In this document: positions 63,813 to 64,000 of the stretch, piece by piece | Position numbering within the stretch: the stretch's first letter is position 1 | Layout: each line of letters starts with the position of its first letter | Source: Brachyhypopomus gauderio | Lineage: Eukaryota; Chordata; Actinopteri; Gymnotiformes; Hypopomidae | Direction of reading: 5' to 3' | Assembly (NCBI RefSeq): GCF_052324685.1 | Contig: NC_135220.1 | Location: 615,828-679,827 of the forward strand | Length of the DNA: 64,000 nucleotides | Made by a program: the position numbers and the translations under genes | The notes under the pieces: generated by a model | What the model saw: only the letters and a program-made list of their open reading frames with translations | The model's database searches: none | Told to the model about the DNA's origin: nothing

Positions 63813-64000
63813 TAGGGTTGTCCCGATCCGATATTTGGATCGGATCGGCCGCCGATATTAGCAAAAAATGCGTATCGGTATCGGATCGGCAGACACGAGA
63901 AAATGCCGATCCAGACTCCCGATCCAGTTTTTTTAAGTCCCATCCCGGTTTTCCTGCGCACCCATTTAGATAATCCATTCCAGTTTTTACTAGCAAAATC
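63813..64000. mobile_element. Start of another DNA transposon, cut by the window end
   Basis: Begins TAGGGTTGTCCCGATCCGAT with palindromic GGATCGGATCGG and CCGATATTAGC words, typical of a dispersed fish DNA element. It interrupts the Tc1-like element to its left. The right end is outside the window. Confidence 0.55.

Overview
The window is nuclear DNA of a vertebrate, almost certainly a teleost fish. The genes are broken into GT-AG exons, CA/GT microsatellites are very dense, and the mobile DNA is of fish type (Tc1-like and hAT transposons, a tRNA-derived SINE, solo LTRs). The species cannot be named; the urotensin precursor looks cyprinid-like from memory, so an otophysan is a weak guess. 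All gene models below were built by hand from the sequence: splice sites, exon phase and recognised protein families agree, and each CDS closes in frame.

Layout. 0.2-3.3 kb is a hAT transposon with an 8-bp target duplication and a Tc1-like element nested in it. Two exons of an unrecognised plus-strand gene may end at 3.7 kb. 4.9-6.2 kb (minus) is uts2, the urotensin II precursor, in 4 coding exons. It is head to head with ccdc50 (plus, first coding exon 9.16 kb, stop 25.24 kb, 12 coding exons, 779 aa), which carries a 1287-nt exon. Tail to tail with ccdc50 is tnfrsf9 (4-1BB/CD137; minus, 27.97-30.27 kb, 8 coding exons, 292 aa). From 34.76 to 57.36 kb (minus) lies a complete dvl1 (Dishevelled-1; 15 coding exons, 719 aa). 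From 57.7 to 64 kb there is no recognised gene, only a MITE, a 29-bp minisatellite, a dispersed repeat, two Tc1-like relics and part of a further transposon.

The four genes do not form one pathway: a vasoactive peptide hormone, a ubiquitin-binding signalling adaptor, a T-cell costimulatory receptor and a Wnt transducer. What ties them together is synteny. UTS2, TNFRSF9 and DVL1 are on human 1p36, while CCDC50 sits head to head with the urotensin paralogue UTS2B on human 3q28. The window therefore joins neighbours that are split between two paralogous blocks in mammals.

The most unusual structure is a 1.2-kb minisatellite (43-bp unit, about 29 copies) that starts exactly at the end of dvl1 exon 8. 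Every unit repeats the last 12 exon bases plus the start of the intron, so the 5' splice site exists in about 29 tandem copies. Several other splice sites in dvl1 and ccdc50 lie within about 10-50 nt of long CA/GT runs. I found no CRISPR array, no phage-like or operon-like system and no RNA gene; nothing suggests a wholly new biological system.
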